From NCBI GenBank assembly GCA_015522785.1, contig WALP01000001.1, positions 1-51,876 on the forward strand: a stretch of DNA of 51,876 nucleotides. Direction: 5' to 3'. Position numbers and translations under genes: made by a program. Of this stretch, positions 32,132-42,053 are shown piece by piece (the stretch's first letter is position 1; the number at the start of each line of letters is the position of its first letter). Origin of the DNA: Candidatus Parvarchaeota archaeon (GTDB lineage Archaea; Nanobdellota; Nanobdellia; CSSed11-243R1). The notes below the pieces were generated by a model that was given only the letters and a program-made list of their open reading frames with translations, had not been told where the DNA came from and searched no databases.

Positions 32132-35100
32132 ATGGGGGTAAGCAAAGGTTTAGTTTTGATTATACTATTAATCTTAATTTTTGGTGTAGCACATGCGGAT
32201 TTGGGGCAAAAAATCCAGATAGAAAAACCTCAAGCGATAGCTAAGCATATTTTCACTGATATCTCGGCAAATTCATTTTCATCTCTTGCCGTGTCTCCTG
32301 ATGATTATGAGTATGATAACGAACCAGGATATGCGTCATCGATTCCAACTAATGGTTCAATCCAAACTCACACTTTTCATACAACAACAGATGTGGATTG
32401 GGTAAAATTTAACTGTGTAGAAAATGAGTCATATAACATAACCACAAACGATTCAAATATATATATCCAAGTATATGGCTCGTCACTAAATCTTGTTAGC
32501 TTTAACTATTATTACAATGGAAGTGAGTATGTAATTAAATCCCCAAAGGATATTTTTTATTGTGATTCAAATGAGACAATTTATGTAAAACTAGAGTACA
32601 GTTATTACTCTACCGCTACATACACATTAAATGTAATCAACACAACCTCTCCGGTAAGTGAGAGAGACAATGCGTATTTTAACTCAACTGAGTTGTCAAC
32701 AAATGGGACAAAAATTTCTAAGCAATTCTCGTTTTTTTCCAACGATAAAGATTATTTTAAATTCAATGCGATAGCAGGGAATATCTATGTAATTGAGACA
32801 TACAACAAAACACCCGGCACAGATACTTATCTAACATTATATAATACTAATGGGATGACGGTAATAAAAGAAAATGACGATGATTCTATTTATTTAAATT
32901 CTCGGATTGTTTGGAACTGCACTTCAGATGGGACATATTATGCTTCGGTGTGGGACAGGTATGGAAAGGGAGGCAATTATACAATTAGGGTTTACAAGCC
33001 AACAATTACACAGCTACAAGCGGACGGGACGCCAATAACCCAATCTTTTAATGAAGTGGGTTCAGCTAATTACACGAAATTTTCGGCAGTCGCTGGAACA
33101 AAATATATCATTAAAACACAAAATATAACTACTAATACTGATACCTATCTCAAGTTATACAACGCGTCTTTTAGTTTGTTAAAATATGATGATGACACAT
33201 ATTTTACGGGTGTTCAAAATGCTAATTCTTTGGTTACATGGTATGCCCCTACGAATGGGACATATTACATCGAGGTTTCCGATTATTACATAAAAAGTGG
33301 GCAATTTAATGTGTCTGTCAATGATACAATCCCGCCAGGACCTTCTGATTCGTTTGAACCTGACGACTATTTCACAGATGCTAATTGGAGTTACACTAAC
33401 AACACGTTGCAAAGCCATTCATTTTATTACTATGGCGAGTCAGATTTTGTGAAATTCAATGCAACTGCTGGAAAGACATACATAATCAAAACAAACAATC
33501 CTGGTGGAAGGATTGTAGACACTTATCTAATCTTGTATTATCCAAATTATTCAATTGCGAAGTACAATGATGATGTTGGTAGCTGTAGTTTGACGGATTA
33601 CAAAGGTTGCTTATCAGAAATTGATTTTAAACCAACTATCAATGGAACTTATTATATTGAAGTGTGGGATATTTCTTCTGCAGGGGGGAACTACACTCTA
33701 TCGGTTGTTCAAAATGGAACATTGAATGTCAACACAATTTACCCGTTGTCAAGCAAGAATGTTTCAAAAAATGGATTGTTTGAATACACAGTAAACATTT
33801 CGTGTAACGGAGGTTATTGTGGAAATGTAAACGCAACTCTTGATCCAACACATAAGAATAACTACATCCCTGCAACGAATAATGTTAAAAATTTTGAAGT
33901 ATCTCCAAATGGGCAGTATATAATTTTATTAAAAGGAACTAATACTAATTCACAGAAAGGATTTAGTATAAATTCAATGAAATCAAATGTCAAATCTCTT
34001 CAGGATAAATTTTTAAGTACATCTCCCAACATTAAGGTTATCCATAAATACTCCACTCTTAATATTGTCGCAGTTGAATTGACACCCCCACAGCTTGATG
34101 ATTTGAAGGGGAATCCTTATGTTGCAGATGTTGTGCCAAATAGAGTATTTCATGCTGCTCTTAACGAGAGTGTCCCACAGATAAGGGCAAATGACACATG
34201 GGACATCCAATATCATGGAGTTAACATAACAGGTGTAAATCAAACAGTATGTATTTTAGATAGTGGTGTCAATTACACTCATCCAAATTTAGCGCATGCA
34301 TATTTTAACAATAGTGGATATGACTTTTGTAATGGTGTCAATTGTAATGATAGTTACGATGCAGACCCAATGGACGAATATGGGCATGGGACACATGTCG
34401 CGGGGATAATTGTCTCAAATGACACAACTTACAGAGGTGTTGCCCCAGATGCCAAGTTTGTTCCGGTAAAAGTGATGAACGCAACAGGTTCAGGAACGAC
34501 TGAAAGTATTCTTGCAGGTATCGACTGGTGTGTTTCAAATGCGACAAAGTATAACATATCGGTTATAACAATGAGTTTGGGGAGCGACACTTTGTTTGAT
34601 AGTGTTTCGTCGTGTGAAGGAAACTTTTCAGCGCTGACTTCCGCAATAAACAATGCGACGAATGCTGGATTAGTTGTTGTCGCTGCATCTGGGAATGATG
34701 GTAGTCCTAGTGGGATATCTGCACCGGCATGTATTGGAAATGTTATATCTGTTGGGGCAGTTGACAAAAATGATACTGTCGCAGATTACTCAAATGTCGC
34801 TCCAATTTTGGATGTGCTTGCCCCTGGAACAAATATCTATTCTACTATGATTTATAATTCCAGTCCTGAATTGGGATGTTATTCAAATTCTGATTGGTGC
34901 TATCTTTCTGGAACATCAATGGCTGCGCCACATGTCGCTGGAGCAATTCTATTGATGGATCAGTACAACAAGATGAGAATGGGCTCAAATCTTGACAAGG
35001 ATGCCGCTTTAAAATACCTTAAAGATTATGGCGTTAATGTAACAGATAAAAGGAAGAGTGTTGGAAGTGGTTTGACATTTCCGAGGATTGATGTTTACGC

Positions 35101-37777
35101 GTCTGTATTAGGATTGAAATATAAAGGTATTGTTCCAATGGATTCTGGGTCGCCATTTTTCACGACAACACATCCACAGTATACCAACACCAGCCAAAAT
35201 CCTATTTATTCTTCTAATCTAAGTTGTCTTCAAAATATGCAGGATGGAGATTATTGTTTAGTCACATGGGTAATCAATGCTAGCGGGCAGATGAATACAA
35301 CTTGGGATTTCTTTGTGAAGTTAGACAGTGATATCTTAGGAGATGTTAAGAGTGCAACAGATAGCATATCTATTGTACCTCAAAATGTTGTCCCAGACTT
35401 AAAAGTTTATTCTCCAATAGATGGACAATCATTAAGTGTTTCTGGAGTGCATGTCAATATATCCGCATTTTGTAACACATCTTTGGTTTCCACTGTTGGT
35501 TATCAATTGACAAATAGTACTGGTAGCGTTTTAAGAAGCGGAAATTTATCGAAAGTCGAAGCCACGAATTATTGGGATACAACCATCCCAACAGTTAACC
35601 TCCCTTCAGGTATGTATAACTTAACGATAACTGCGGTTAACTCTCTCGGAAATTCAACATCTGTTGTTGTTAAAAACTTGACAGTAGACGCGACGTACCC
35701 AAGCATAACCATTAACTCATCATACCCCCAAAACACAACTACTCCTTGGCTTAACATTACTGTTTCAGATGACACGAATGTAAGTAGTGTGTGGTATAAT
35801 CTAAATGGCGGAAGCAACACGACTTTGTTTTATGGAAGCATGACGCCTGTTGTGAACAACACCGCTGTTACACTTAATTATCCGGGTTGGAACTATTTTG
35901 TTGTTTACGCTAACGATACTTCAGGGAATTTAATAAATCGCACGAAAGAATTTTATGAAATCTCACAGATGAACACGACAAAGTGGATAGCGGAAACAAA
36001 TGCGTCGGCGATTTATCCAAACGGAGCATCTGTTTGGAACAATCAAACATTTAACATCACTTTGAACTCGACAAGCTTTAATGTGACATTAGTTGATGTC
36101 AATGGGACAAATGTGTGGTGGGATTACAACTTTGCATTTAAAGAAAATGATTCGCAGTTGAATAACATAACCTCAAATTATGGGATGACGCCTTATTTGA
36201 CACTATACCTGGACAAGAATCTGATTAAAGACAAAATTTGTGAAGAAAATAACTGCACGGATCTTTTAAATGCTGACTACGCGAAGATTACTTTCTCCCC
36301 TAATTCTTCAGGATATGATGGTGTTTACTCTTGTGGTAGGGGGATTCCAGATGATTTTTCATCTTGTGTTAAACTAAACGCGTGCACAACTAACAATGTT
36401 GACTGTTATACTGACTCGTCAACAGAAACAACAGTTTATGTAAATAGATTTTCGACACTTGTTGTGGTGAATGACACAACACCCCCGGATGTCATAATTA
36501 GCTCTCCAGAGGATAAAGTTTACACATCTTGTTTTGTAAACACCAACGTGAGTTCATCCCATGACGTTGAGACATGTACCTACTCCCTTGATGGTGCATC
36601 GAATGTTTCTCTTAACAAATCAAATGAGTATTTTATATCAACTCTTGGCCCACTTAAGAACGGAAACCACAACATAACAGTTTATTGTGTTGACTCGAGT
36701 GGCAATTATAACTCAAGCTATCGTGAATTTACCATCTATGATGACACACCACCAAGTTTAAATGGAGTTTATGTTAGTAAATCAAATTCATCGGCAACAA
36801 TTCATTTTAAGACGGACGAGTATGCTAAATCAACAGTGTATTTGTATAGAAAATCAGATTGTTCAGATTTGAGGGAATCAAAAAATACTGACTGGGGAAC
36901 TACTCACTCCGCATACTTTAGCGGTTTGTCATCTTCGTATACATATTATTACCAGATTATCGCTGAGGATTATCAGGGAAACGTCTATAACTCAACTTGT
37001 TACAACTTTACTACATCAGCAGGGGAGTCGGGCAATGAAAATAATGAAGCTGGAGCCAGCGGTGGGAACACCACACAACAGAATAACGAAGTTGTAAGTG
37101 AGGTATTCTTTTGGCAGAGCTTGGAACCAAACAAAGAGATTGATGTAGACGTGAAAAGTTCGGCCATAGCGGTTGATATGATAAAGTTATATCTAAGTAA
37201 CTTAACTACCAATGCTCAGCTCACAGTGAAATCAAGTGGAGACACACCGCCGTTTGGAATTCCTGGCGCGCCAGGTGTTATTTACCAGTACTTCACGGTG
37301 TCCACAAATTTTGATAGTGAAATTAGTTCAATGCATGTTGATTTAAGAGTACCTGTTAGTTGGTTCATCAGCAATGGTTATAACCCTAACAATGTAACCG
37401 TGTATCATTATTATAATAATTCATGGGTTCCAGAATTTACATCATACAAAGGAACTTCTGGGGATAATTACCTTTATGCCATAGATATAAACCATCTTTC
37501 AGCATTCGCAGTAACATCGGTTAAGTTGGTTGAATACTGTGGGAACGGCATATGCAACCAGACAGTTGGAGAAAATTGTTCCACTTGTGAGGCAGATTGT
37601 GGATTGTGTTTAAGTGAGCTTCCAATTTATAATACGGAGGGTAATACCTCCAATAATATAACTGAAGTAACCCATGCTGGAACTCAAAGCAATACTGTTT
37701 ACATTGTGATTGGTGTTGTCGTTATTGTCGTCGTTGGGTTTTTAGCATTTCAGATGTATAGGAGGGAGAATTATTGA
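32132..37777 (+). CDS. Membrane-anchored subtilisin-like (S8) surface protease
   Basis: A 1,881-residue protein. Signal peptide 1-22 (LVLIILLILIFGVAHA). Four PPC-like beta-domains occupy about 60-530 (each with EPDDY/DVDWVKFNA-type motifs). An I9-like propeptide lies at about 595-685 and the S8 domain at about 700-990, with catalytic Asp710 (ILDSGVN), His752 (GHGTHVAG) and Ser929 (SGTSMAAPHVAGA). Ig/FN3-like beta-domains follow, then a six-cysteine knot (CGNGICNQTVGENCSTCEADCGLC without its last residues is diagnostic), and a C-terminal helix VYIVIGVVVIVVVGFLAF. Rich in N-glycosylation sequons. Probable roles are envelope processing, nutrition or attack on other cells. Confidence 0.92.
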   Translation: MGVSKGLVLIILLILIFGVAHADLGQKIQIEKPQAIAKHIFTDISANSFSSLAVSPDDYEYDNEPGYASSIPTNGSIQTHTFHTTTDVDWVKFNCVENESYNITTNDSNIYIQVYGSSLNLVSFNYYYNGSEYVIKSPKDIFYCDSNETIYVKLEYSYYSTATYTLNVINTTSPVSERDNAYFNSTELSTNGTKISKQFSFFSNDKDYFKFNAIAGNIYVIETYNKTPGTDTYLTLYNTNGMTVIKENDDDSIYLNSRIVWNCTSDGTYYASVWDRYGKGGNYTIRVYKPTITQLQADGTPITQSFNEVGSANYTKFSAVAGTKYIIKTQNITTNTDTYLKLYNASFSLLKYDDDTYFTGVQNANSLVTWYAPTNGTYYIEVSDYYIKSGQFNVSVNDTIPPGPSDSFEPDDYFTDANWSYTNNTLQSHSFYYYGESDFVKFNATAGKTYIIKTNNPGGRIVDTYLILYYPNYSIAKYNDDVGSCSLTDYKGCLSEIDFKPTINGTYYIEVWDISSAGGNYTLSVVQNGTLNVNTIYPLSSKNVSKNGLFEYTVNISCNGGYCGNVNATLDPTHKNNYIPATNNVKNFEVSPNGQYIILLKGTNTNSQKGFSINSMKSNVKSLQDKFLSTSPNIKVIHKYSTLNIVAVELTPPQLDDLKGNPYVADVVPNRVFHAALNESVPQIRANDTWDIQYHGVNITGVNQTVCILDSGVNYTHPNLAHAYFNNSGYDFCNGVNCNDSYDADPMDEYGHGTHVAGIIVSNDTTYRGVAPDAKFVPVKVMNATGSGTTESILAGIDWCVSNATKYNISVITMSLGSDTLFDSVSSCEGNFSALTSAINNATNAGLVVVAASGNDGSPSGISAPACIGNVISVGAVDKNDTVADYSNVAPILDVLAPGTNIYSTMIYNSSPELGCYSNSDWCYLSGTSMAAPHVAGAILLMDQYNKMRMGSNLDKDAALKYLKDYGVNVTDKRKSVGSGLTFPRIDVYASVLGLKYKGIVPMDSGSPFFTTTHPQYTNTSQNPIYSSNLSCLQNMQDGDYCLVTWVINASGQMNTTWDFFVKLDSDILGDVKSATDSISIVPQNVVPDLKVYSPIDGQSLSVSGVHVNISAFCNTSLVSTVGYQLTNSTGSVLRSGNLSKVEATNYWDTTIPTVNLPSGMYNLTITAVNSLGNSTSVVVKNLTVDATYPSITINSSYPQNTTTPWLNITVSDDTNVSSVWYNLNGGSNTTLFYGSMTPVVNNTAVTLNYPGWNYFVVYANDTSGNLINRTKEFYEISQMNTTKWIAETNASAIYPNGASVWNNQTFNITLNSTSFNVTLVDVNGTNVWWDYNFAFKENDSQLNNITSNYGMTPYLTLYLDKNLIKDKICEENNCTDLLNADYAKITFSPNSSGYDGVYSCGRGIPDDFSSCVKLNACTTNNVDCYTDSSTETTVYVNRFSTLVVVNDTTPPDVIISSPEDKVYTSCFVNTNVSSSHDVETCTYSLDGASNVSLNKSNEYFISTLGPLKNGNHNITVYCVDSSGNYNSSYREFTIYDDTPPSLNGVYVSKSNSSATIHFKTDEYAKSTVYLYRKSDCSDLRESKNTDWGTTHSAYFSGLSSSYTYYYQIIAEDYQGNVYNSTCYNFTTSAGESGNENNEAGASGGNTTQQNNEVVSEVFFWQSLEPNKEIDVDVKSSAIAVDMIKLYLSNLTTNAQLTVKSSGDTPPFGIPGAPGVIYQYFTVSTNFDSEISSMHVDLRVPVSWFISNGYNPNNVTVYHYYNNSWVPEFTSYKGTSGDNYLYAIDINHLSAFAVTSVKLVEYCGNGICNQTVGENCSTCEADCGLCLSELPIYNTEGNTSNNITEVTHAGTQSNTVYIVIGVVVIVVVGFLAFQMYRRENY

Positions 37778-38328
37778 AAAGAGTTTTTTTAGCAATTAAA
37801 ATTCCTGATGAAATCTCGCAGAAGCTGTCTCGTTTCCAAAATGAAATTAAAAAATTAGATATTGACGCGAAATTTGTTGAAGAAGAAAATTTTCATATTA
37901 ACATAAAATTTTTTGGTAATATCTCTGATAAGAAATTAAAGGATATTTTGGATGTGTTGAATGATTTAGTTAAATCCACTCGTCTTTTTGAGGTAGATGT
38001 TCAGGGAGTTGGCATCTTTCCAAGTGAAGAATTTGTTAGAGTATTGTGGGCGGGCGCCCAATCAGAAGGGTTGAGACAATTACATACTATAGTTGAGGCT
38101 AAACTTGAGGAGCTTGGCATACCAAAAGACGAGCGCAGGTTCACACCACACGTAACTTTAGCAAGAATAAGGAATCCAAGAAATAAAGAGATGTTCCTTG
38201 ACAAGATAAGAGAGAATTACAAAAAAGAATTTGGTTCATTTACAGCATTATCGATGTCACTTTTTGAAAGCAAGCTCTCGAAGCAGGGTCCAACTTATGG
38301 GGTAATAAAGGAGTTCAGGTTCAAATGA
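37774..38328 (+). CDS. thpR: RNA 2',3'-cyclic phosphodiesterase (LigT/ThpR)
   Basis: A 2H phosphoesterase of 184 residues with two HxTx-type motifs, HINIKFFG and HVTLARI. It opens cyclic phosphates or ligates tRNA halves in vitro, and is linked to RNA end processing. The TTG start at 37774 is fixed by GGAGGGAG five bases upstream; it overlaps the stop of the subtilase gene (TTGA). The first motif has Asn-Ile where Thr is most usual (HINI), a common variation. It overlaps topA by ATGA. Confidence 0.92.
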   Translation: MKRVFLAIKIPDEISQKLSRFQNEIKKLDIDAKFVEEENFHINIKFFGNISDKKLKDILDVLNDLVKSTRLFEVDVQGVGIFPSEEFVRVLWAGAQSEGLRQLHTIVEAKLEELGIPKDERRFTPHVTLARIRNPRNKEMFLDKIRENYKKEFGSFTALSMSLFESKLSKQGPTYGVIKEFRFK

Positions 38329-40394
38329 AAACTTTAATCATATGTGAAAAACCAACAGCGGCAAAAAAGATAGCTACTGCTCTTTCACAGGGAAAGTTGG
38401 CAGTAAAAAAGTCAAGTGAAGGAGTAGATTATTACGAGTTTAACATAAAAAAACACACTTATGTAGCAGTCCCGGCAGTTGGTCATATTTTCGCGTTAAA
38501 AGACACAAAAAAAGGTTGGGAATATCCAATATTTGATATGGAATGGGTGCCGGTTTTTGTAGCGAATAAAAAAGCAGAGTACACAAAAAAATATTATGAT
38601 ACCTTCAAGGAAGCATCAAAGGGTGTCAAAGATTTTATAGTTGCAACAGATTTTGATGAGGAAGGAAGCGTGATAGGCTACAACATTCTTAGATTTTTGT
38701 TCAATAAGAAAGACGCAAAGAGAATGAAATTTTCCACATTGACAAAAGAAGATTTAATCAATTCATTTGAGAAAATACAAAAGCATCTCGATTTTGGGAG
38801 AGTAGAATCTGGACTCACAAGGCACTCTCTTGATTTTCTTTGGGGGGTAAATGTTTCAAGGGCACTCACATTGTCAATAAAACATCATGGGAAAAAACTT
38901 CATCATTACCTTTTGTCTGCCGGAAGAGTCCAGACACCGATGCTTTACTTTTTGATAAAGCGCGAAAAGGAAATCGCTGCGTTCAAGCCGAAGCCATATT
39001 GGGAACTTTACGCGGAGATAAAAACAAAACCCATGGTTGTTGCTCATCACAAAAAGACAAAGTTTTGGAAGAAGAGAGAAGTTGACTCTGCTTATGAAAA
39101 TGCTGACAGGGAAGACGCTGTAGTCACGCTGATGAAAAGAACTAAAACAAAAAAAGACCCACCTAATCCGTTTGACTTGACATCTCTCCAAACGGAGGCA
39201 TACAGGTATTTTGGGTATTCTCCAAAGCGAACATCTGACATTGCTCAAAATTTATACACAAAAGGATATATCTCATACCCGAGAACATCCTCTCAGAAGC
39301 TTCCGAAACAAATAGGTTATAACTCTATTTTGAAAAATCTTGCTAAGATTAAAAAATATGAGAAAATTGCTAAAGAACTTCTTTCAAAAAAAGAACTTGT
39401 CCCGAAAGAAGGAAAAAAGGATGACCCCGCGCACCCTGCTATTTACCCGACAAAAGAAGTGCCAGATATTTCCACTCTGCGTGCAGATGAAAAAAAGCTT
39501 TATGATTTAATAGTCAGAAGATTTCTCGCAGTATTTGGAGAACCTGCAATACGAGAATCCACAAAAGTTGTTTTTGACATAGGCAAGGAAGAATTTGTGG
39601 CGACGGGCTCAAAGACATTGGAGAAGAATTGGATGAATTATTATGGGTCATACTCAAAGCTTGAAGAGGCAGAATTTCCAAAAATTGAAAAGGGTGACAA
39701 TTTTAAGGTCAAAAAAATTGAGCTTGTTGAAAAGGAGACACAACCCCCAAGCAGATACTCACAAGGTTCAATTGTTAAGGAGCTCGAAAAGGTTAATCTT
39801 GGCACAAAGGCAACCAGGGCGTCAATATTACAGACCCTTTATGATAGGGGGTATATTGAAGACAAAAGTATAAAAGTTACAAAGTTGGGCATGGCTGTCG
39901 GGAAAGCTCTTGCTGAAAATGTTCCGGACTTAACATCGGAAAACCTCACTAGGGAATTCGAGAATGAAATGGAGAAAGTAGAGAAAGGGAAAATAAAGCG
40001 CGAGAAAGTCATAAAAGATGCAGTTAAGGTAATTAAAAAGATATCAAAAGAATTTAAGGAAAATGAGAAAAAAATCGGGCCGAAGATAGAAAAAGCGATT
40101 CTTGACACACAGGAAGAACAAAGTTTGCTCGGGACATGTCCAAAGTGCAAGACTGGGCAGTTAAAGATTTTATATTCTCCTAAAACAAAAAAGAAGTTTG
40201 TGGGGTGCACTAATTATCCGAAATGTAACAATATTTATCCGCTTCCTGGCGGGGCTAAGATAATCAATACTGGTAAAATTTGTCCTTATTGCCATACGCC
40301 AATCGTTAAGGTCATAAGAAAGGGAAAGCGCCCATTTACAATGTGTCTTGACCCGAAATGCAAGACAAAAGAAAATTGGGGTAAGAAAAAGTAA
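38325..40394 (+). CDS. topA: DNA topoisomerase type IA
   Basis: Relaxes negatively supercoiled DNA through a 5'-phosphotyrosine link. The Toprim domain begins TLIICEKPTAAKKIA and has ATDFDEEGSVIGYN as its acidic motif. SAGRVQTPMLYFLIKREKEI and the active-site GYISYPRTSSQKLP (Tyr near residue 319) follow. The C-terminus carries two zinc ribbons (CPKCKTGQL...CTNYPKC and CPYCHTPIV...CLDPKC). At 689 residues it is normal for the archaeal enzyme. It is translationally coupled to thpR. Confidence 0.95.
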   Translation: MKTLIICEKPTAAKKIATALSQGKLAVKKSSEGVDYYEFNIKKHTYVAVPAVGHIFALKDTKKGWEYPIFDMEWVPVFVANKKAEYTKKYYDTFKEASKGVKDFIVATDFDEEGSVIGYNILRFLFNKKDAKRMKFSTLTKEDLINSFEKIQKHLDFGRVESGLTRHSLDFLWGVNVSRALTLSIKHHGKKLHHYLLSAGRVQTPMLYFLIKREKEIAAFKPKPYWELYAEIKTKPMVVAHHKKTKFWKKREVDSAYENADREDAVVTLMKRTKTKKDPPNPFDLTSLQTEAYRYFGYSPKRTSDIAQNLYTKGYISYPRTSSQKLPKQIGYNSILKNLAKIKKYEKIAKELLSKKELVPKEGKKDDPAHPAIYPTKEVPDISTLRADEKKLYDLIVRRFLAVFGEPAIRESTKVVFDIGKEEFVATGSKTLEKNWMNYYGSYSKLEEAEFPKIEKGDNFKVKKIELVEKETQPPSRYSQGSIVKELEKVNLGTKATRASILQTLYDRGYIEDKSIKVTKLGMAVGKALAENVPDLTSENLTREFENEMEKVEKGKIKREKVIKDAVKVIKKISKEFKENEKKIGPKIEKAILDTQEEQSLLGTCPKCKTGQLKILYSPKTKKKFVGCTNYPKCNNIYPLPGGAKIINTGKICPYCHTPIVKVIRKGKRPFTMCLDPKCKTKENWGKKK

Positions 40395-40449
40395 TCCTCC
40401 CATGGGGGATAACCATATGATACTTTTTCGCGTTTTGTTTCCATTGCCA

Positions 40450-40459
40450 TTTATACATA
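40450..40459 (+). promoter_or_regulatory. TATA box for the TrmB-like gene
   Basis: TTTATACATA is centred 26 bp before ATG 40480, giving a leaderless transcript. Confidence 0.6.
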
Positions 40460-40479
40460 AAGAATGTGTAGTATAATAC

Positions 40480-41157
40480 ATGGCACGCACTGATATAATG
40501 GCTTTGCTTAATTCAATTGGGTTAACACAATATGAATCCAAGGTTTATACAACACTGGCGACACTTGGAACTGCAAGCGCGAAGGATGTTAGCACTATAT
40601 GCAATATTCCTTATGGTAAAATTTATGAGGTTCTTTCCACACTTGAAAAAAAAGGGTTTGTTGAAACAGTTCTCTCCCGTCCAATGAAATTTACGGCAGT
40701 TAACCCAAATAAAGTCATGCAAAGTGTTAAAGAGAATGAGATTAAAAAAATAAACAAAATTAAACACCTGTTGTTGGACGAATTTAATGACAAATCTACA
40801 AGTGTTAAAAAAGGAGGATTTGTGCTGATAAAGGGGATGCATATTTTGGATAAACTTAAGCAGACCATGGTTTCTGCGAAAAAAGAGGTTTTGGTATATT
40901 CTTCAGATAAGTGCGTTACGAAAGTTGAAAAAGTGAATAACTTATTGAATAAACTATCAAAAAAAGGCGTTAAAGTAAAGATTAAGTTTCCTAAAAAAAA
41001 GATACGAAGCAATTTTATTGTTGTTGATAAAAAAGAAGCAATAGTTTTTGTTTTGTCGAATGATAACCTTGATATATTACACGGGGTGTGGACAAATAGT
41101 TCATTCTTTGTTGAATTGCTGTTAAGCTTTTTCTATTCTGGAAATTCTAAAGTGTAG
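40480..41157 (+). CDS. TrmB-family transcriptional regulator
   Basis: A 225-residue regulator. The N-terminal winged helix is typical TrmB (LNSIGLTQYESKVYTTLATLGTASAKDVSTICNIPYGKIYEVLSTLEKKGFVE). The C-terminal part has a helical linker and a small domain resembling the TrmB phospholipase D-like fold (VLVYSSDKC...). TrmB proteins usually sense sugars or other small ligands; no transport genes lie nearby, so its target is unknown. The 3' end overlaps the convergent aminopeptidase gene by 11 bp. Confidence 0.9.
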   Translation: MARTDIMALLNSIGLTQYESKVYTTLATLGTASAKDVSTICNIPYGKIYEVLSTLEKKGFVETVLSRPMKFTAVNPNKVMQSVKENEIKKINKIKHLLLDEFNDKSTSVKKGGFVLIKGMHILDKLKQTMVSAKKEVLVYSSDKCVTKVEKVNNLLNKLSKKGVKVKIKFPKKKIRSNFIVVDKKEAIVFVLSNDNLDILHGVWTNSSFFVELLLSFFYSGNSKV

Positions 41158-42052
41158 TTACAATAGGTTCATCCAGCATAAGAAGTGTGTGCTCTGTTTG
41201 GGCTACCATCCCATTGCTTTCTTCTTTCAATACTGAAAAATTGTGGAGTGAACCATTTCTCACGAGTTCCCTTAATGCAATCTCCAGTCCGAATCCGCTA
41301 ACTTCTTTCGCGAGCCACCTTTTCCCAAATGGTAGCGTCTTATACTTGTCCATGACAATATTCAAAATTTTTCTTGCAGTTGCGTTCCTCACAGGCTTTG
41401 GATTTTCGAGCATATATATTTCTGAGTTGAATGCGTCTACCACTCTGCCAATTCCATTTGTTACGAAAGGCTCAATTGCAATTGCCATCCCCTTTTCCAA
41501 TTTCACATTACTTTTATTGTCAAAGTTCGGGATAGTTGGAGGGGTGTGATTCTCATATTCTTGCAATCCATGTCCAGTTAAGTTTGCGATTGGGTTAAAT
41601 CCTTTACTTTTGATTGTATCTTCAACTACAGCACCTATCTTTGAAACTTCAATGCCGGGCTTCGCGATGTCAATGGCTGCCCTGACTGCTTCCTCACTTG
41701 CCTTAATCAAGTCATTCCATTTGGTGTCTCCGACTTCAATCGTCCTTGCGGTGTCTGCTATGAATCCGTCAACATGCACGCCGACATCCACTTTCACGAC
41801 ATCACCCTTTTTGAAGACAGTCTCGTCGTTCATTGAAGGAGTCCAGTGGGCTGCTATTTCGTTTATGGAAATATTCATGGGCCACGCCGGAAAACCACCG
41901 AGTTTTATTATCTCATTTTCCAGTTTTTCAGCAACATCCAGCGCTTTAACATTTGGTTTGATTATTTCTCTTGCGAGAGCATGAACTTTTTTCGCAATAT
42001 CTCCTGCCTTTTTGTATTTTTCAATTGTTTTTTCATCCATTTTTTCTTCCAT
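41147..42052 (-). CDS. map: Methionine aminopeptidase, type II
   Basis: Removes initiator methionine co-translationally. Metal ligands are visible: Asp in VDVGVHVDG, Asp in IADTARTI, His in LTGHGLQEYENH, Glu in AIEPFVTNG and Glu in AQTEHTLLM. The inserted helical subdomain before the last motifs marks type II (the archaeal/eukaryotic MetAP2 class). The start is ATG 42052, following GGTGAT and one base after the PolB stop; a longer frame upstream lies within PolB. 301 residues, normal length. Confidence 0.95.
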   Translation of the reverse strand: MEEKMDEKTIEKYKKAGDIAKKVHALAREIIKPNVKALDVAEKLENEIIKLGGFPAWPMNISINEIAAHWTPSMNDETVFKKGDVVKVDVGVHVDGFIADTARTIEVGDTKWNDLIKASEEAVRAAIDIAKPGIEVSKIGAVVEDTIKSKGFNPIANLTGHGLQEYENHTPPTIPNFDNKSNVKLEKGMAIAIEPFVTNGIGRVVDAFNSEIYMLENPKPVRNATARKILNIVMDKYKTLPFGKRWLAKEVSGFGLEIALRELVRNGSLHNFSVLKEESNGMVAQTEHTLLMLDEPIVTTL

Positions 42053-42053
42053 T

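Noticed and set aside
40395-40412. CCTCCCATGGGGGA after topA looks like a terminator hairpin.
   Set aside because: The loop would be only 2-4 nt, the stem is short and no T-run follows; too weak to call.
41541-41552. GGAGGGGTGTGAT within map resembles an ORB G-box.
   Set aside because: It is inside coding sequence, lacks the TTCCA half and the AAGGGGTGTAT core.
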